Below are positions 25,716-33,559 of a stretch of DNA of 43,572 nucleotides, in pieces. Source of the stretch: an uncultured Coriobacteriaceae bacterium. Lineage in GTDB: Bacteria; Actinomycetota; Coriobacteriia; Coriobacteriales; Atopobiaceae. The stretch lies in contig CANEFS010000007.1 in NCBI GenBank assembly GCA_947426865.1, positions 1 through 43,572 of the forward strand. The letters are read 5' to 3'. Each line of letters opens with the position of its first letter. Within the stretch, counting starts at the first letter, position 1. The translations under genes were made by a program, and so were the position numbers. Below the pieces are notes generated by a model. The model had not been told where the DNA came from and made no database searches. It saw only the letters and a list, made by a program, of their open reading frames with translations.

Positions 25716-26708
25716 ATGGCGACGAAAGCGACAAGTAAAAAAGCATCTGCGACAAAAGCTAGCACGACGAAAAAAGCCCCGGCAAAAAAAGCTGAAACCA
25801 AGGCAAAAGCTGAAACCAAGGCCACCGCAAAAGCAGCTTCAGCGAAAACTTCTCCAAAAAGAATCGCAGAAAAAACCACTCAAGCCACTTCTAAATCTGG
25901 TGGTAAAGGGCGCGCTTCTGCAGCCGAAAAGAAAACCGCCAGCGCCAAGGCAACAAAGACGACAAAAGCAACTAAGGCAACTAAGGCGACAAAAACGGCT
26001 GCTGCCAACAGAACCAAAGCCGTTAAAAAGGGCGCCGCAGCTCACGTCGAGAAGAAGGCAAAGGCCAAACAAGGCGCTCAAACTGGCGACAAAAAACAGC
26101 GCAAAGTCTCTACGTTCATTACTCCCAATTTTATTACCGTAGTTCGCATTATCCTTGCTTTTGCGTGGCTTGCTCTTTTTGACTTATTTATCGAGCCGCC
26201 CTCGGTGATGTCGTTGCAAATCACCCGATTTGCTTCGGTCAACGTTCCCATTCTTATCTTTGCAGGCGCCTTCCTCCTTATAGCTTTCACCGATCTTTTG
26301 GATGGCTACTACGCCCGCAAGAAGAATAAGGTTTCAAGCTTCGGCATCTTTCTCGATCCTATTGCCGACAAAATCCTCGTTATATGCAGCCTTTTGCTGT
26401 TGATGCAATACAACTATATCAATATCTGGGTTATAGTCATCATCGCCTCTCGAGAGTTTCTCGTTGCAGGTATTCGCATGTGTGTAGCCGAGAAAGGCAT
26501 TGTTGCTGCAGCTAATGGCCTCGGCAAAGCAAAGACGGTCATCACCATCCTGGCCATCTTTGGTTTCCTTGTATATATGGCGCTTCCTCCGCTCCTTCTC
26601 GCAACCATCATCCTTTTCTGGCTGTGCCAATTTCTGCTTCTGTTCGCCATCTTCTTTACGATTTGGTCGGGAATCGAATACTACACAGAGTACAAGCGCT
26701 ACCTGTAA
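25716..26708 (+). CDS. pgsA: CDP-diacylglycerol-glycerol-3-phosphate 3-phosphatidyltransferase with Lys/Ala-rich N-terminal extension
   Basis: PgsA makes phosphatidylglycerol phosphate from CDP-diacylglycerol in the membrane. The catalytic CDP-alcohol phosphatidyltransferase domain starts at about residue 137 (TPNFITVVRIILAF), contains the signature DLLDGYYARKKNKVSSFGIFLDPIADK (D-G-A-R...G...D...D) and has several transmembrane helices. The preceding 130 or so residues are almost only Lys, Ala, Thr, Ser and Glu, histone-H1-like and probably disordered. The ATG at 25716 is preferred over a TTG 6 nt earlier because AGAAAGG is 7 nt upstream. At 330 residues it is nearly twice the usual length. 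The catalytic identity is firm; the role of the extension is unknown. Confidence 0.92.
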   Translation: MATKATSKKASATKASTTKKAPAKKAETKAKAETKATAKAASAKTSPKRIAEKTTQATSKSGGKGRASAAEKKTASAKATKTTKATKATKATKTAAANRTKAVKKGAAAHVEKKAKAKQGAQTGDKKQRKVSTFITPNFITVVRIILAFAWLALFDLFIEPPSVMSLQITRFASVNVPILIFAGAFLLIAFTDLLDGYYARKKNKVSSFGIFLDPIADKILVICSLLLLMQYNYINIWVIVIIASREFLVAGIRMCVAEKGIVAAANGLGKAKTVITILAIFGFLVYMALPPLLLATIILFWLCQFLLLFAIFFTIWSGIEYYTEYKRYL

Positions 26709-26813
26709 AAACTTCCTTTTTACTACCTCCTTTCTCGCCGTAGAGAGTACGAGAACTTAAGCAGCAAGAAAACCTAAGCAGCAAGATAAGCTAAGGAACA
26801 CGAGAGCAAGACC

Positions 26814-27299
26814 ATGTTGTTATCCGACGTCATCGTTGATAAAGCCGAAGAGGTAATTGAGGCCGCACATAATGCGGGGAAAACTCTCGCTACGGCAGAG
26901 TCGTGCACCGGGGGCCTCGTCGGTGGCGCATTGACCTCAGTGCCAGGCTCTTCAGAGGTCTTTCTCGGCGGTATTATCAGCTACGCAAATGAGGTCAAAC
27001 AAAATCTTCTTCATGTAACGCCTGAGGTGCTCGACGATTTTGGGGCAGTTTCTGCCGAGTGCGCTGTGCAGATGGTAGAGGGTGCTCGCGACCAATTGGA
27101 CGTTGATATCGCCGTTTCCATCACAGGAATCGCAGGTCCCGGGGGAGGAAGTTTCGATAAACCTGTCGGTACCGTCTGGTTTGCTGTCGCGACAGCCGAG
27201 AAAACCGAGACAAAGCTTTGCACGTTTAACGGCTCGCGTGATACGGTGCGCGCCAACTCGATTCTTCAGGCTCTCAATCTTTTGCGAAAAGCTCTCTAG
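26814..27299 (+). CDS. pncC: CinA C-terminal-type nicotinamide-nucleotide amidohydrolase
   Basis: This CinA-family amidohydrolase (PncC) converts nicotinamide mononucleotide to nicotinic acid mononucleotide for pyridine-nucleotide recycling. The 161-residue product is the C-terminal CinA domain alone. It contains LATAESCTGGLVGGALTSVPG, ISYANEVKQ, the SITGIAGPGGG loop and the closing helix. The full-length CinA N-terminal COG1058 domain is absent. The pgsA-cinA-recA order is widely conserved in Gram-positives, where in streptococci it belongs to the competence regulon. It holds two CCGAGAAA motifs, one per strand. Confidence 0.93.
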   Translation: MLLSDVIVDKAEEVIEAAHNAGKTLATAESCTGGLVGGALTSVPGSSEVFLGGIISYANEVKQNLLHVTPEVLDDFGAVSAECAVQMVEGARDQLDVDIAVSITGIAGPGGGSFDKPVGTVWFAVATAEKTETKLCTFNGSRDTVRANSILQALNLLRKAL

Positions 27300-27307
27300 G
27301 TCTTTGC

Positions 27308-27324
27308 GGTGCAGACACCTTTTT
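27308..27324 (+). terminator. Weak terminator after pncC
   Basis: GGTG-CAGA-CACC followed by five T residues lies 9 nt after the pncC stop. The stem is only 4 bp, so termination would be weak. Confidence 0.35.
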
Positions 27325-27451
27325 CGTTCTTTCTTCTTTCTTTTTCCTTCTTACTCCTTTCTTCTTTCTTATTTTTTGCTAGTTCTATCGCGTCCACAGA
27401 TAATGCCCAAAATTCCAGAAGGGTTTCTCGACCTATTTTTTTGTAAGATTT

Positions 27452-27476
27452 GGGTTGGAAATGGGTTTGGGTTCGG
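27452..27476 (+). other. G-rich tract with quadruplex potential upstream of recA
   Basis: Five G runs (GGG, GG, GGG, GGG, GG) lie within 25 nt on the + strand about 40 bp before the recA promoter. The spacing would allow a two-tetrad G-quadruplex. The surrounding 270-bp gap is otherwise pyrimidine-rich and has no gene. Confidence 0.35.
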
Positions 27477-27512
27477 TTAGATGTATCGGGCAAAATCCTC
27501 TTGCCGAAGAGG

Positions 27513-27539
27513 TTGACATAGAACACATGTTCGTATACT
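27513..27539 (+). promoter_or_regulatory. recA promoter with LexA (SOS) box
   Basis: TTGACA (27513-27518) and TATACT (27534-27539) form a promoter with a short 15-bp spacer. Between them lies GAACACATGTTCG (27521-27533), matching the Gram-positive/actinobacterial SOS consensus GAAC-N4-GTTC exactly. LexA binding here would block RNA polymerase directly. Confidence 0.9.
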
Positions 27540-27572
27540 CTGTTCACGTCAAGAACAAAAGAGAGGTAATTT

Positions 27573-28739
27573 ATGGCACGTTCAAAAAATCTTAGCAGAG
27601 AAGTTTTTGGTCCATCTACCGGGGCAGAGCGCGAGAAGCGCATCGATTCTGCGACCGAAGAAATAACGAAACGATTTGGTCAAGGCTCCATCATGCGTTT
27701 TGGCGATGGGGGCCCTTCTTTAGAAATTGAGGCTATTCCCACAGGATCTATTGCTCTGGATGCCGCCTTGGGCATTGGAGGAGTCCCTCGCGGGCGTATT
27801 GTTGAGATTTACGGGCCTGAATCCTCTGGTAAAACGACGCTTTCTTTGGAGATTCTGGCAGAAGCCCAAGCAATGGGAGGAGCGGTTGCTTTTATCGATG
27901 CAGAGCACGCCCTTGATCCCGGCTACGCTGCTCGCATTGGCGTTGACATCGACGACGTTTTAATTTCGCAACCTGACACTGGCGAGCAAGCGTTGGAGAT
28001 TTGCGACATGCTGGTGCGTTCCGGCGCTATCGACGTTATCGTTATTGACTCAGTTGCAGCTCTTACGCCGCGCGCGGAGATCGAAGGGGAGATTGGCGAC
28101 ACCACCGTTGGTTTGCAAGCCCGCCTCATGAGCCAAGCTTTAAGAAAACTCGCCGGATCTCTTTCAAAATCGAACACGACCTGCATTTTTATCAACCAAC
28201 TTCGTGAAAAGATCGGCGTTATGTTTGGCTCACCCGAGACAACCCCTGGTGGCCGCGCATTGAAGTTCTTCTCTTCCGTTCGTCTTGATATTCGCCGTAT
28301 CGACTCGATTAAAAATGATGGCAATGTGGTTGGTAACCGCGTTCGTGTCAAGGTGGCCAAAAATAAGGTTGCCCCACCTTTCCAGCAGGCAGAGTTTGAC
28401 ATTATGTACGGCACAGGTATCTCTAAAGAGGGTTCTGCGCTGGACATGGCCGTCGATTACAAGATTATCGACAAGTCAGGTGCCTGGTACACCTACAAAG
28501 GAGAGCGTTTAGGGCAAGGACGCGAAGCGGCCAAAGAGTTCTTACGCACCAATCCTGATCTTCTTGATGAGATTGACCATCAAGTTCGCATCGCTTGCGG
28601 TCTCGAGTTTGAAGATGAAGTCGCTGCTGCCCCTGCAGAGAACAATGAAACCAAGAAGGAAGCCGAGCCTCAAGTAGAGGCAAAAGAGGACGTGAAAGCT
28701 CAAGAACCTGAGACCATTACGGCTAAGCCCTCAGCTTAA
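27573..28739 (+). CDS. recA: Recombinase RecA
   Basis: RecA forms filaments on single-stranded DNA for homologous recombination and triggers LexA self-cleavage. The 388-residue product has the Walker [20 protein letters not shown], the L2 loop region [19 protein letters not shown] and the [10 protein letters not shown] segment. It ends in an acidic Glu/Lys/Ala tail, as is usual. GAGAGG precedes the ATG. Expression is likely SOS-controlled through the LexA box at 27521-27533. The stop codon lies inside the terminator hairpin. recX follows 52 bp later. Confidence 0.98.
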   Translation: MARSKNLSREVFGPSTGAEREKRIDSATEEITKRFGQGSIMRFGDGGPSLEIEAIPTGSIALDAALGIGGVPRGRIVEIYGPESSGKTTLSLEILAEAQAMGGAVAFIDAEHALDPGYAARIGVDIDDVLISQPDTGEQALEICDMLVRSGAIDVIVIDSVAALTPRAEIEGEIGDTTVGLQARLMSQALRKLAGSLSKSNTTCIFINQLREKIGVMFGSPETTPGGRALKFFSSVRLDIRRIDSIKNDGNVVGNRVRVKVAKNKVAPPFQQAEFDIMYGTGISKEGSALDMAVDYKIIDKSGAWYTYKGERLGQGREAAKEFLRTNPDLLDEIDHQVRIACGLEFEDEVAAAPAENNETKKEAEPQVEAKEDVKAQEPETITAKPSA

Positions 28740-28751
28740 AGCTGGGCTTTT
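28725..28751 (+). terminator. recA terminator containing the recA stop codon
   Basis: AAGCCC pairs with GGGCTT, and inside it CAGCTT pairs with AAGCTG. A T run follows. The recA TAA (28737-28739) lies at the loop, so ribosomes finishing recA could disrupt the hairpin and let transcription reach recX. This fits a partial terminator limiting recX. Confidence 0.75.
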
Positions 28752-28791
28752 GTAGCCTCATTCCAGGCTTCTAATTTTTTAGGGCTTACTG

Positions 28792-29586
28792 ATGGTTCAT
28801 GAGACGGGACAAGTTATGGCGCTCTCTTTTTACGACCCAGACGAAAAAGTTAAAAACACAGACGAGGTTAGAATGGTCTTTTCGCACGATTCTAACCTTT
28901 CCTTTACCTTAGTTCTGCCACCTAAACCCCTCAACACTTTTGCTAAAAAGAAGCCAAAAGCAGAGCTTTTTATTGAAGGTTTTCAAGCAGACGAGGCAGC
29001 ATCTGCTGCAACTGATTCGCCTTATTGGACAGGCCCCAAAACTCTGGGCAGGTCCATTAAGAAAAGCATTGAAGATTTCACCGGTGCCCTTTCCAGGGAA
29101 AACCTTGACGAAATTATCGCCTCGTGCACAAAGGCAGCGCTCAAAAAGCGCTTCCTTTCGCTTTTTTCTAAGCGCGACTATTCCGAAAAAGAGATTCTCG
29201 AGAAACTCTTGGATGACGGTTATCAAGCAGAAGATGTTTCCCAGCTTATCCAAAAGGCGAAAGAAGGAAAGCTCGTGAGCGACGAGCGCTTCGCCGACGT
29301 GTTTATTCGCTCGAAGTTAGCAATAGGGTGGGGGTCTCAAAAAATTGAGCGAGAACTCCACAAAAAAGGGATTGTGCTTGATGAGGTTAAGGGCTGGCCT
29401 GAGGAGTACTTCGAAAAAACAGATGAGGTTGAGCGTGCCCTGGGTTTGCTTCAAAACCGTTCAAAGTTTCGAGAGGCATCCAATCCATACGAAAAGTGTG
29501 TTCGTTTTCTTGTCGGCAAAGGCTATCGCTACGACATTGCCAAGCAGGCAACGAATCGTTTCATTGACCTTCTCAAAGATTCTTAA
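28792..29586 (+). CDS. recX: Regulatory protein RecX
   Basis: RecX binds and restrains RecA filaments. The C-terminal two thirds carry the three-helix RecX repeats (KRDYSEKEILEKLLDDGY, VSDERFADVFIRSKL, WGSQKIERELHKKGI). The N-terminal 110 or so residues are a less conserved beta-rich segment, giving 264 residues, long for RecX but usual in some Gram-positives. An ATG at 28816 is an alternative start with a GGGA string nearby; the upstream ATG at 28792 is kept with reservation. Its position after recA and the intervening partial terminator agree with lower expression than recA. Confidence 0.88.
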   Translation: MVHETGQVMALSFYDPDEKVKNTDEVRMVFSHDSNLSFTLVLPPKPLNTFAKKKPKAELFIEGFQADEAASAATDSPYWTGPKTLGRSIKKSIEDFTGALSRENLDEIIASCTKAALKKRFLSLFSKRDYSEKEILEKLLDDGYQAEDVSQLIQKAKEGKLVSDERFADVFIRSKLAIGWGSQKIERELHKKGIVLDEVKGWPEEYFEKTDEVERALGLLQNRSKFREASNPYEKCVRFLVGKGYRYDIAKQATNRFIDLLKDS

Positions 29587-29993
29587 AAGTCCAAGCCTAA
29601 CTTCAGACTCAAGCTTCGCGACCAACTTTGTGGAAGCTATTTTTTTCAAATCTACATTCATGAAACGACACGAGTTCAGCGCATTGAAATCTGGCACAAA
29701 AACCGCTACCATATTCATCGTCATAAAAGCGAACAGCTTGGTTTAGGCCAAGTACTTTATATACGATAAAAGACCTGGTAGAGATAAGGATTTTTACCGC
29801 TATCTAAAACGGCGAAAAGAATACGAAAGCAAGATGCATGTCGCTCACACGCGAAAACTGCGTGAAAGCCATGAATCCATACTTTTCATTTCGACCCTTT
29901 ATCTCTAAATCCTAGGCAAGCTCCGCTTTTAGACATGATACAAATCGGCAGGTATCCAGACGGTATCTGCATCTGAAACTAAAAGGAGCCAAC
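29587..29993 (+). other. 407-bp gap between recX and rny; possible gene remnant
   Basis: No confident gene is seen. One + strand frame reads about 100 codons interrupted by a single TAG at 29744-29746 and ending near 29907. After the TAG it encodes a charged protein-like stretch (DKRPGRDKDFYRYLKRRK). It lacks a clear start and ribosome site, so it may be a decayed ORF or chance. The last 60 bp hold a short direct repeat GGTATC and the AAAGGAG ribosome site of rny. No tRNA or known RNA fold was recognised. Confidence 0.3.
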
Positions 29994-31556
29994 ATGGTCG
30001 CACTATGGATTGCTTTAGCTGGTGTGGCAGGCATTGTTCTTGGAGGAGTGGTCGCCTGGTTCGTTATCAAAAACCGCGCTAACTCTTCCGTTCAATTAGC
30101 CGAGAAAAGGATCTCGGAAGCCACGACCCAAGCTCAAAGCATCAAAGAATCTGCAAAACGAGAAGCTGAAAGCGCGAAAAAAGAAGCGCTGATTTCTGCT
30201 CGTGAAGAAGCAATGCAGCTCAAACAAAAGCAGGAAAAAGAAGATGCGCGCAGAAAAAACGAGCTCAATAATCTTGAGAGTCGCATTATCCAGCGCGAAG
30301 AGTCTCTCGACAGAAGAAATGATTCGCTCAATTCCCGCGAGGAAAATCTCCAAATTGCGCAAGCAGAAATTGATGCGCGAAACGCAGAACTTGACTCAAT
30401 GCTTGCAACCCAGCAAGACGAGCTTGAAAGAATCTCTTCTCTGACTGCCCAAGAAGCCCACGACGAGCTTATTGCACGTATCAAGGAGGAATCCGTGGCA
30501 GAAGAGGCGCAAATCCTCCACGAGGCCGAAGCCCGCATTCGCTCCACCGCAGAAAGAAAGGCCCGCGAGATTATCTCTGTGGCCATTCAGCGCTCCGCCT
30601 CAGATCAAGCGGGCGAGCTGACAGTCACCTCTGTCCACATTCCTTCCGACGACCTCAAGGGTCGCATCATCGGTCGTGAAGGTAGAAACATCCGCACCTT
30701 CGAGCAAATCAGTGGCGTTTCGCTCGTAATTGACGATACGCCAGAGACGGTCATTCTGTCATCGTTTGATCCGGTCCGCCGCGAAACCGCGCGCGTGGCA
30801 CTGGAAAATCTCATTGCTGATGGACGCATTCATCCCGCACGCATCGAAGAGATGTACAAAAAAGCCGAGAAACTCGTCCATGACCGCGTTATGGAAGCGG
30901 GAGAACAAGCCGCCTTCGAGATGGGCATTCACGACTTGAAGCCTGAACTCATCGAGACGCTGGGCGCGCTCAAATACCGCTCTAGCTACGGCCAGAATGT
31001 GCTGCAGCACTCCGTCCAGGTCGCAGAGCTCGCTGGCCTTATCGCTTCAGAGATTGGTTTCGACGAGACGCTTGCAAAACGTGCCGGTCTTCTCCACGAT
31101 ATCGGTAAAGCGACAAGCCAAGAAGTCGGCGGCTCGCATGCCCTTATCGGCGCGGACTTGGCCAAAAAGGTTAACGAGCGCCCCGAGGTCATCCACGCCA
31201 TTCAGGCCCACCACGGTGACATCGAGCCCAACAGTGTCCTTGACATGCTGGTTATGGCAGCCGACGCCATTAGCGCTGCACGCCCCGGTGCTCGTCGCGA
31301 ATCGGCCGAGGCCTACATCAAGCGCCTTGAGCAGCTTGAAGAGATTTCGAACTCTCACAAAGGCGTCGAGAAAACCTACGCCATGCAAGCCGGTCGCGAA
31401 ATCCACGTTATGGTTCAGCCCGAGGAGATCTCTGATGCGGATTCTGTGGTTCTCGCGCACGATATCGCCAAAGAGATTGAGTCTTCCATGGACTATCCTG
31501 GCGAGGTGCGCGTTGTCGTGATTCGCGAGTCTCGCGCACTTGATGTTGCCAAATAA
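29994..31556 (+). CDS. rny: Ribonuclease Y
   Basis: RNase Y is the membrane-anchored endoribonuclease that starts mRNA decay in many Gram-positives. One N-terminal transmembrane helix (about 3-24) is followed by a long coiled coil (about 30-200, Glu/Lys/Arg rich). A KH domain (GRIIGREGRNIRTFE) and an HD domain with the metal motif LLHDIGKA and HHGD follow. Length is 520 residues, typical. AAAGGAG precedes the ATG. It is probably in one transcript with the GHKL ATPase 12 nt downstream. Together with pnp and rnj, the window carries three core RNA-decay enzymes. Confidence 0.97.
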   Translation: MVALWIALAGVAGIVLGGVVAWFVIKNRANSSVQLAEKRISEATTQAQSIKESAKREAESAKKEALISAREEAMQLKQKQEKEDARRKNELNNLESRIIQREESLDRRNDSLNSREENLQIAQAEIDARNAELDSMLATQQDELERISSLTAQEAHDELIARIKEESVAEEAQILHEAEARIRSTAERKAREIISVAIQRSASDQAGELTVTSVHIPSDDLKGRIIGREGRNIRTFEQISGVSLVIDDTPETVILSSFDPVRRETARVALENLIADGRIHPARIEEMYKKAEKLVHDRVMEAGEQAAFEMGIHDLKPELIETLGALKYRSSYGQNVLQHSVQVAELAGLIASEIGFDETLAKRAGLLHDIGKATSQEVGGSHALIGADLAKKVNERPEVIHAIQAHHGDIEPNSVLDMLVMAADAISAARPGARRESAEAYIKRLEQLEEISNSHKGVEKTYAMQAGREIHVMVQPEEISDADSVVLAHDIAKEIESSMDYPGEVRVVVIRESRALDVAK

Positions 31557-31568
31557 CGAGCGAGCTTC

Positions 31569-32801
31569 ATGCCTCAAAACGCAGATAAAACAAGGCACGG
31601 GGCAAAGGCCGCCGATGCCGCTAAGGCTGTAAATACCGTTAAAAACGCAAAGGCCGCCAAGGCCGTTAAGGCCAATGATAAGACTCCGAAGAAAAAAGCT
31701 TCTCCTGAGTCTTTGTCTGCCTTCGTTGATAAAATCACCGGCTCCAACACGCAACGCATAAGCGAGGCTCTGGGTGAAGGTTTCGTTCGCCTCAAGCTTG
31801 GTGAGGCCGAGAAACGCCAGGCTCTCCAAGACATTCGTTGCACGGAAGACGCCGTCATAGAGATGCTTCGAAACTCCCGCGACGCCGGTGCTAACGTCAT
31901 TTTTGTGGCCACCCACAAGGCGGACAATTTCCGCTATCTGACCATCTTAGACAACGGCGAGGGCATTCCTGCCTCGTTTCATAAAACCATCTTTGAGCCC
32001 CGTGTGACGACGAAGCTCGATAGCGCAAGCATAGATGAGTGGGGGATTCATGGGCGCGGTATGGCGCTTTTCTCGATATCTGCAAACGCCGATTTGGCTG
32101 AAGTTTCAGCCTCGGCAAAGGGGGAGGGCTCTGCGATAAAAGTTCTCATCAACCTTGAAAACCTGGGCGAGGTCAAAGACCAGTCCACCCTTCCCGACTT
32201 TGTAACCGACGAGGGAAGCGAGAAAATCTTAGGGCCAGGCCCCAACAACATCTACAAAACGTGTGGCTCGTTCGCCCTCTCGGAAGGGGGAGACTCGCTT
32301 ACGTTTGTGGGGTCTGATGCTGAAATCGTATCTTCGGTCAGGGCATTTTTCTCCTCCTCGAAAGGAAAGGGAAGGTTCCCCGATGCCCCTTCGGAAAGCC
32401 GCTTTGGCATCCTCACGCCTTTAATGGACGCGCAGGACGGAGAAGCTCTTGCAAAAGCAGCTGATTTTCTTGGCCTCTCAATTTCCGAGCGCAATGCGCA
32501 GCGTATTTTGGCAGGAGAAGTTAAACCTGTGCCTGACATTTTGCGCCGCATCAAAAACAAACCTAAAACCAAAAAGACAAAGAGTGCCGTGTCCAATCAG
32601 GCACTTCTCGACATCGCGCGCAACAAGCGCAAAATTAAAATAACGGATGAAGACAGAGATCAGATTTTAGAGGCCCTCTCGCAAGACCTTCTCGAGTTCT
32701 CGGAGCGCTATTATATGCGGCAAACGAGAGACCCAAAATTTGCTTTCAGGAACGGACATTTGCGCCTGGATTATTACTTCGATATCGATACCGACGTCTA
32801 A
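31569..32801 (+). CDS. GHKL-type ATPase domain protein of unknown role
   Basis: This 410-residue protein has an Ala/Lys-rich N-terminal segment (about 1-45) and then an Hsp90/MutL/histidine-kinase-like ATP-binding fold. The N box is EDAVIEMLRNSRDAGAN, the G1 box DNGEGIP, and the G2 lid GIHGRGMALFS. A central region with a PNNIYKT string and a basic C-terminal part with two helical segments (SERNAQRILAGEVKPVPDI; RDQILEALSQDLLEFSERYY) complete it. No kinase phosphorylation domain or DNA-mismatch domain is recognisable. It follows rny by 12 nt and precedes spoVS, so a link with RNA decay or gene regulation is suggested by context only. Confidence 0.7.
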   Translation: MPQNADKTRHGAKAADAAKAVNTVKNAKAAKAVKANDKTPKKKASPESLSAFVDKITGSNTQRISEALGEGFVRLKLGEAEKRQALQDIRCTEDAVIEMLRNSRDAGANVIFVATHKADNFRYLTILDNGEGIPASFHKTIFEPRVTTKLDSASIDEWGIHGRGMALFSISANADLAEVSASAKGEGSAIKVLINLENLGEVKDQSTLPDFVTDEGSEKILGPGPNNIYKTCGSFALSEGGDSLTFVGSDAEIVSSVRAFFSSSKGKGRFPDAPSESRFGILTPLMDAQDGEALAKAADFLGLSISERNAQRILAGEVKPVPDILRRIKNKPKTKKTKSAVSNQALLDIARNKRKIKITDEDRDQILEALSQDLLEFSERYYMRQTRDPKFAFRNGHLRLDYYFDIDTDV

Positions 32802-33112
32802 TTTTTGCTAATTTCCAAAAAACTGAAGAGATAAATTGTGAATTTTCACATCGTAGTGCACCCAAGATATAGGGGTGCGAAAGTCCTATAACCCCACAGA
32901 GGGAAGAGGGGCGGTTAAGATATGAAAGCCGCCTACCGCTCGCAAAATTTGTTCTCGAATGTGCAGGTAATCATGTAAAATATCTCTGCTACAAATAAAC
33001 GACGTATGACCGCAACAAAAACAAAGCAGCAAAACCCAGAACCAAACCAAAACGAAAAAGCAGCTAGAACAAAATTATCTGCAATTTAAAAAGAGAACAA
33101 ACGGAGAATAAC
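32802..33112. other. 311-bp intergenic region upstream of spoVS
   Basis: The region contains a near-perfect palindrome TGTGAA-TT-TTCACA (32837-32850), a hairpin GCACCC/GGGTGC (32858-32878), and GTCCTATAACCCC (32883-32895), which matches the outer part of the 40-bp inverted repeats. A TAAAAT string at 32976-32981 could be a -10 box. The last 100 bp are A/C-rich and hold a 27-codon ORF (33006-33089) without a ribosome site, which I do not call. ACGGAG precedes spoVS. Confidence 0.45.
32883..32895. repeat. Partial copy of the inverted-repeat end
   Basis: The string GTCCTATAACCCC is identical to 82-94, with an imperfectly similar GAGGGG/GGGGCG flank on the same side. It could be a solo IS-end remnant or a shared protein-binding site. 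Confidence 0.4.
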
Positions 33113-33487
33113 ATGGAATTCCTTAAGGTTTCTTCTAAGTCTTCACCTGCCAGCGTTGCAGGCGCCATCGCCGGAATGATCAAAGATGGCACGCCGGTAA
33201 AAATGCAAGCGGTAGGAGCGGGTGCGGTCAACCAAGCTATCAAAGCGGTCGCGATTGCGCGCGGTTTTTTGATTCCCTCCGGCTTCGATGTGGCCATTAC
33301 TCCCACCTTCTCCGATATCGAAATCGACGGCAACTCTCGGACGGCCATTCGAATTGCGGTCCACCCCATGAAGGTTAAGGCCTCAGATGTCGATTCTCTC
33401 GCCAACCTCGATGAAGCAGAAATTACCATTCTCCAAGAAGTCGAGAAGACCGAAGGCGACGAGGACAAAAAGGCAAAGGTCTCCTAG
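33113..33487 (+). CDS. spoVS: SpoVS-family (stage V sporulation protein S) protein
   Basis: SpoVS is a small Alba-like protein whose loss alters sporulation in Bacillus; homologues occur in non-sporulating bacteria, with unknown roles probably in nucleic-acid binding. Residues 1-86 fit the family closely (KVSSKSSPASVAGAIAG, QAVGAGAVNQAIKAVAIARG, FSDIEIDG, RTAIRIAVHP). A C-terminal extension of about 38 residues, acidic then basic, is added (124 residues total). No sporulation genes are near. In Bacillus relatives spoVS also lies downstream of rny, so the neighbourhood is ancient; the GHKL gene between them is the unusual part. Confidence 0.92.
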   Translation: MEFLKVSSKSSPASVAGAIAGMIKDGTPVKMQAVGAGAVNQAIKAVAIARGFLIPSGFDVAITPTFSDIEIDGNSRTAIRIAVHPMKVKASDVDSLANLDEAEITILQEVEKTEGDEDKKAKVS

Positions 33488-33559
33488 TTCACGGGGTTTC
33501 TCGGCCTCTTTCGTCAGACGGAGCGACCTCAAAAAACACTTTCTACCAGCAAGTTTCCG

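Noticed and set aside
31047-31916. 289-codon minus-strand ORF
   Set aside because: It is a shadow of rny and the GHKL gene, whose motifs are unmistakable on the + strand.
33006-33089. 27-codon A-rich ORF before spoVS
   Set aside because: No ribosome site, low-complexity Lys/Gln/Asn content and no conservation evidence.
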